From assembly GCA_036788835.1 (NCBI GenBank), contig DAIQMR010000034.1, positions 1-16,818 of the forward strand: 16,818 nt of DNA, written 5' to 3'. Both the position numbers and the translations under genes were made by a program. Each line of letters begins with the position of its first letter. Within the stretch, counting starts at the first letter, position 1. This stretch comes from JALCSJ01 sp036788835. GTDB lineage: Bacteria > Bacillota > Negativicutes > Acidaminococcales > Acidaminococcaceae. The notes beneath the pieces were generated by a model. That model did not search any database, was not told the origin of the DNA, and saw only the letters and a list, made by a program, of their open reading frames with translations. Below, piece after piece: positions 15,559 to 16,818 of this stretch.

Positions 15559-15622
15559 TATTCTTTAATCTTTTTATTCTTTAATCTTTTTATTCTTTAA
15601 TCTTTTTATTCTTTGATCTTTT
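15559..15622. repeat. 16-bp tandem repeat, four copies
   Basis: The unit TATTCTTTAATCTTTT occurs three times exactly (15559-15574, 15575-15590, 15591-15606) and once with one change, A to G (15607-15622). Shorter partial copies flank it. It fills the gap between the cyclase and the BvgS-like kinase. The cyclase stop codon (15606-15608) lies within it. Confidence 0.95.
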
Positions 15623-16766
15623 TATTTCTTTTCATGTTATAAAGTTGCTGGTCCACATAATGGATACATTTACGATATTCGTCAAAATTAATGCTCTGCA
15701 TTGTCTCTGCCCCAAAGCTAATACTGGCAGGATACCGGAGCTTACGTTCAACTAGCTGTTGGTTGACATTGTTCAACATGGTAAGCATTTCTTCTTTGTT
15801 CTTTTCAGTACTCAGAAAAACAAACTCATCACCGCCGATTCTGCACAGGGACTCTCCTTGCACCATGTGCCCTTGAATAACGTCCACTATTGTCTGCAAA
15901 TAATCATCCCCCGTGGCATGGCCGAATTTATCATTAACGGATTTAAGATCATCACAGTCTATTTCCGCCACGGTAAACTTCACGCCTTTTTGCACGTATT
16001 CACCAACCATGGCACGATAATGCCGTCTATTAAATGTACCCGTTAATTCATCGGTGATAGAATTTTTATAGTTGGTTGCTGCCTCTTGACGTTCTTTTAC
16101 TAGATTTTCAAAACTGTACATATAGCCTAAGATTTTTCCCTCGCCATTTTGCAAGGTCTTCCGGGAAGAACTAATGATAAGATTCTCCCCCTGTTCATTG
16201 ATGTAAGCGAAAATCAATGTAGCTTCATCGGCCTTTTCTTCACGTTTTATCAGGCTAATCTTACTGTTTTGAGCTTCTTCCTGCAAATGACTGGCATACT
16301 GTCCTTCTACCAATTCCGGCCTTATGTCGAAAATATCACAAAAACCCGTATTTACAACTTTAACAATATCTTCGGTATCTGTTACCATAAGAGCCATGGG
16401 CAAGGAATTCAAAATAAGCCGTAATTCCGTTCCCTCATTCCAAATATCTGTAATATCCCGGGCATACCCTACTGTACCGATAACCTTGTTTTCTTTGTCA
16501 AAAACAGGAGATTTATAGGTGTTCAGAAAATGCATGCCATCTCCCTGTTTAACCTTTTCTTCAAACATAAAGCTTTTCCCTTGATTAATAACAGGGGCTT
16601 CTGTTTCCATACAGACAAACTCACCTTTTTTGTATTCTTCCGGGTCTATATTCCAGATAGAACAGTGATCGTGTCCCTCTACCTCATCTCGCTTCTTCCC
16701 CACAACTTCGCAGAACTTATCATTTACTTTTACATGAATGCCTTTAAGGTCTTTGAACCAAACCAT
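15606..16766 (-). CDS. PAS-PAS-GGDEF diguanylate cyclase (N-terminus uncertain)
   Basis: It should make cyclic di-GMP from two GTP. From the ATG at 16766 it is 386 aa. PAS 1 spans about 1-108 (VWFKDLKGIHVKVNDKFC to YARDITDIW) and PAS 2 about 112-225 (LNSLPMALMVTDTEDIVKVVN onward). The GGDEF domain spans about 235-383: DELTGTFNRRHY, the metal site in EIDCDDLKSVNDKFGH, and RIGGDEF at 309-315. The catalytic motif is intact. No RxxD inhibitory site precedes GGDEF (VQGE occupies that place), so product feedback may be absent. No membrane segment is seen. The ATG has no ribosome site, and the frame stays open 45 nt further upstream with PAS-like residues (NLTINN). The real protein probably begins beyond the window (see the frame-break entry). 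The last residues KIKE are coded by the tandem repeat. Confidence 0.85.
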   Translation of the reverse strand: MVWFKDLKGIHVKVNDKFCEVVGKKRDEVEGHDHCSIWNIDPEEYKKGEFVCMETEAPVINQGKSFMFEEKVKQGDGMHFLNTYKSPVFDKENKVIGTVGYARDITDIWNEGTELRLILNSLPMALMVTDTEDIVKVVNTGFCDIFDIRPELVEGQYASHLQEEAQNSKISLIKREEKADEATLIFAYINEQGENLIISSSRKTLQNGEGKILGYMYSFENLVKERQEAATNYKNSITDELTGTFNRRHYRAMVGEYVQKGVKFTVAEIDCDDLKSVNDKFGHATGDDYLQTIVDVIQGHMVQGESLCRIGGDEFVFLSTEKNKEEMLTMLNNVNQQLVERKLRYPASISFGAETMQSINFDEYRKCIHYVDQQLYNMKRNKKIKE

Positions 16767-16770
16767 ATTG

Positions 16771-16818
16771 TTAATCGTCAGATTCTTTTCCCCAGAAAAG
16801 CTCTTTTTCAGTCAAATA
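16771..16818 (-). pseudogene. Reading-frame tail that may belong to the same cyclase (possible frameshift)
   Basis: In a second frame the minus strand reads YLTEKELFWGKESDD then TAA (16771-16773). YLTEKELF resembles the conserved end of a PAS domain (as in DITEKKLF). Removing one base from the GGGGAAAA run (16786-16793) would join it in frame to NLTINNMVWFKD, the normal entry into the next PAS. Either this is the 3' end of a separate upstream gene, or the cyclase is interrupted by a one-base insertion. Confidence 0.4.

Noticed and set aside
15537..15627. CRISPR array
   Set aside because: The 16-bp units abut one another without spacers and no cas genes are present; it is a simple tandem repeat.

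Overview
The window most likely comes from a diderm member of the Firmicutes (class Negativicutes, perhaps the Acidaminococcales or Veillonellales). This is inferred from gene content, not from a marker gene. It combines an Skp/OmpH periplasmic chaperone, which implies an outer membrane, with Firmicutes-style genes: a Bacillus-type PurF with a propeptide and Fe-S cysteines, a CsoR-controlled copper ATPase, and a DUF3793-flavodoxin pair. Strong Shine-Dalgarno sites and near-consensus sigma-70/sigma-A promoters recur throughout.

Layout. 1-2150 (minus strand): purine biosynthesis, purE then purF, then the first codons of a further gene running off the left edge. A good promoter and a possible attenuator hairpin precede purE. 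2200-3900: three small envelope genes. These are a secreted proline-rich peptide (+), an Skp/OmpH-like chaperone (-) and a membrane-anchored TlpA-like thioredoxin (+). Strong bidirectional terminators separate convergent neighbours. 3950-6890 (minus): the copper operon csoR-copA, with a consensus promoter overlapped by two CsoR-type palindromes. CopA carries a C-terminal CopZ-like domain that has its own internal Shine-Dalgarno and ATG. 6900-8250 (+): a DUF3793 protein and a short-chain flavodoxin behind a leader with repeated GTTAG/CTAAC elements, closed by a terminator.

8250-16818: a signalling block. A large soluble multi-PAS hybrid histidine kinase (+) converges on a BvgS-like membrane hybrid kinase (-). 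The BvgS-like kinase is preceded in the same direction by a PAS-PAS-GGDEF diguanylate cyclase. A 16-bp tandem repeat lies between the cyclase and the kinase. The cyclase appears to lose its true N-terminus to a frame change close to the right edge. Neither hybrid kinase has an Hpt module or an output regulator beside it.

No tRNA, rRNA, CRISPR array, insertion sequence or phage gene was recognised. The best leads are the nested copZ inside copA, the repeat-rich leader of the DUF3793-flavodoxin operon, the purE leader hairpin, and the frame break at the cyclase N-terminus.
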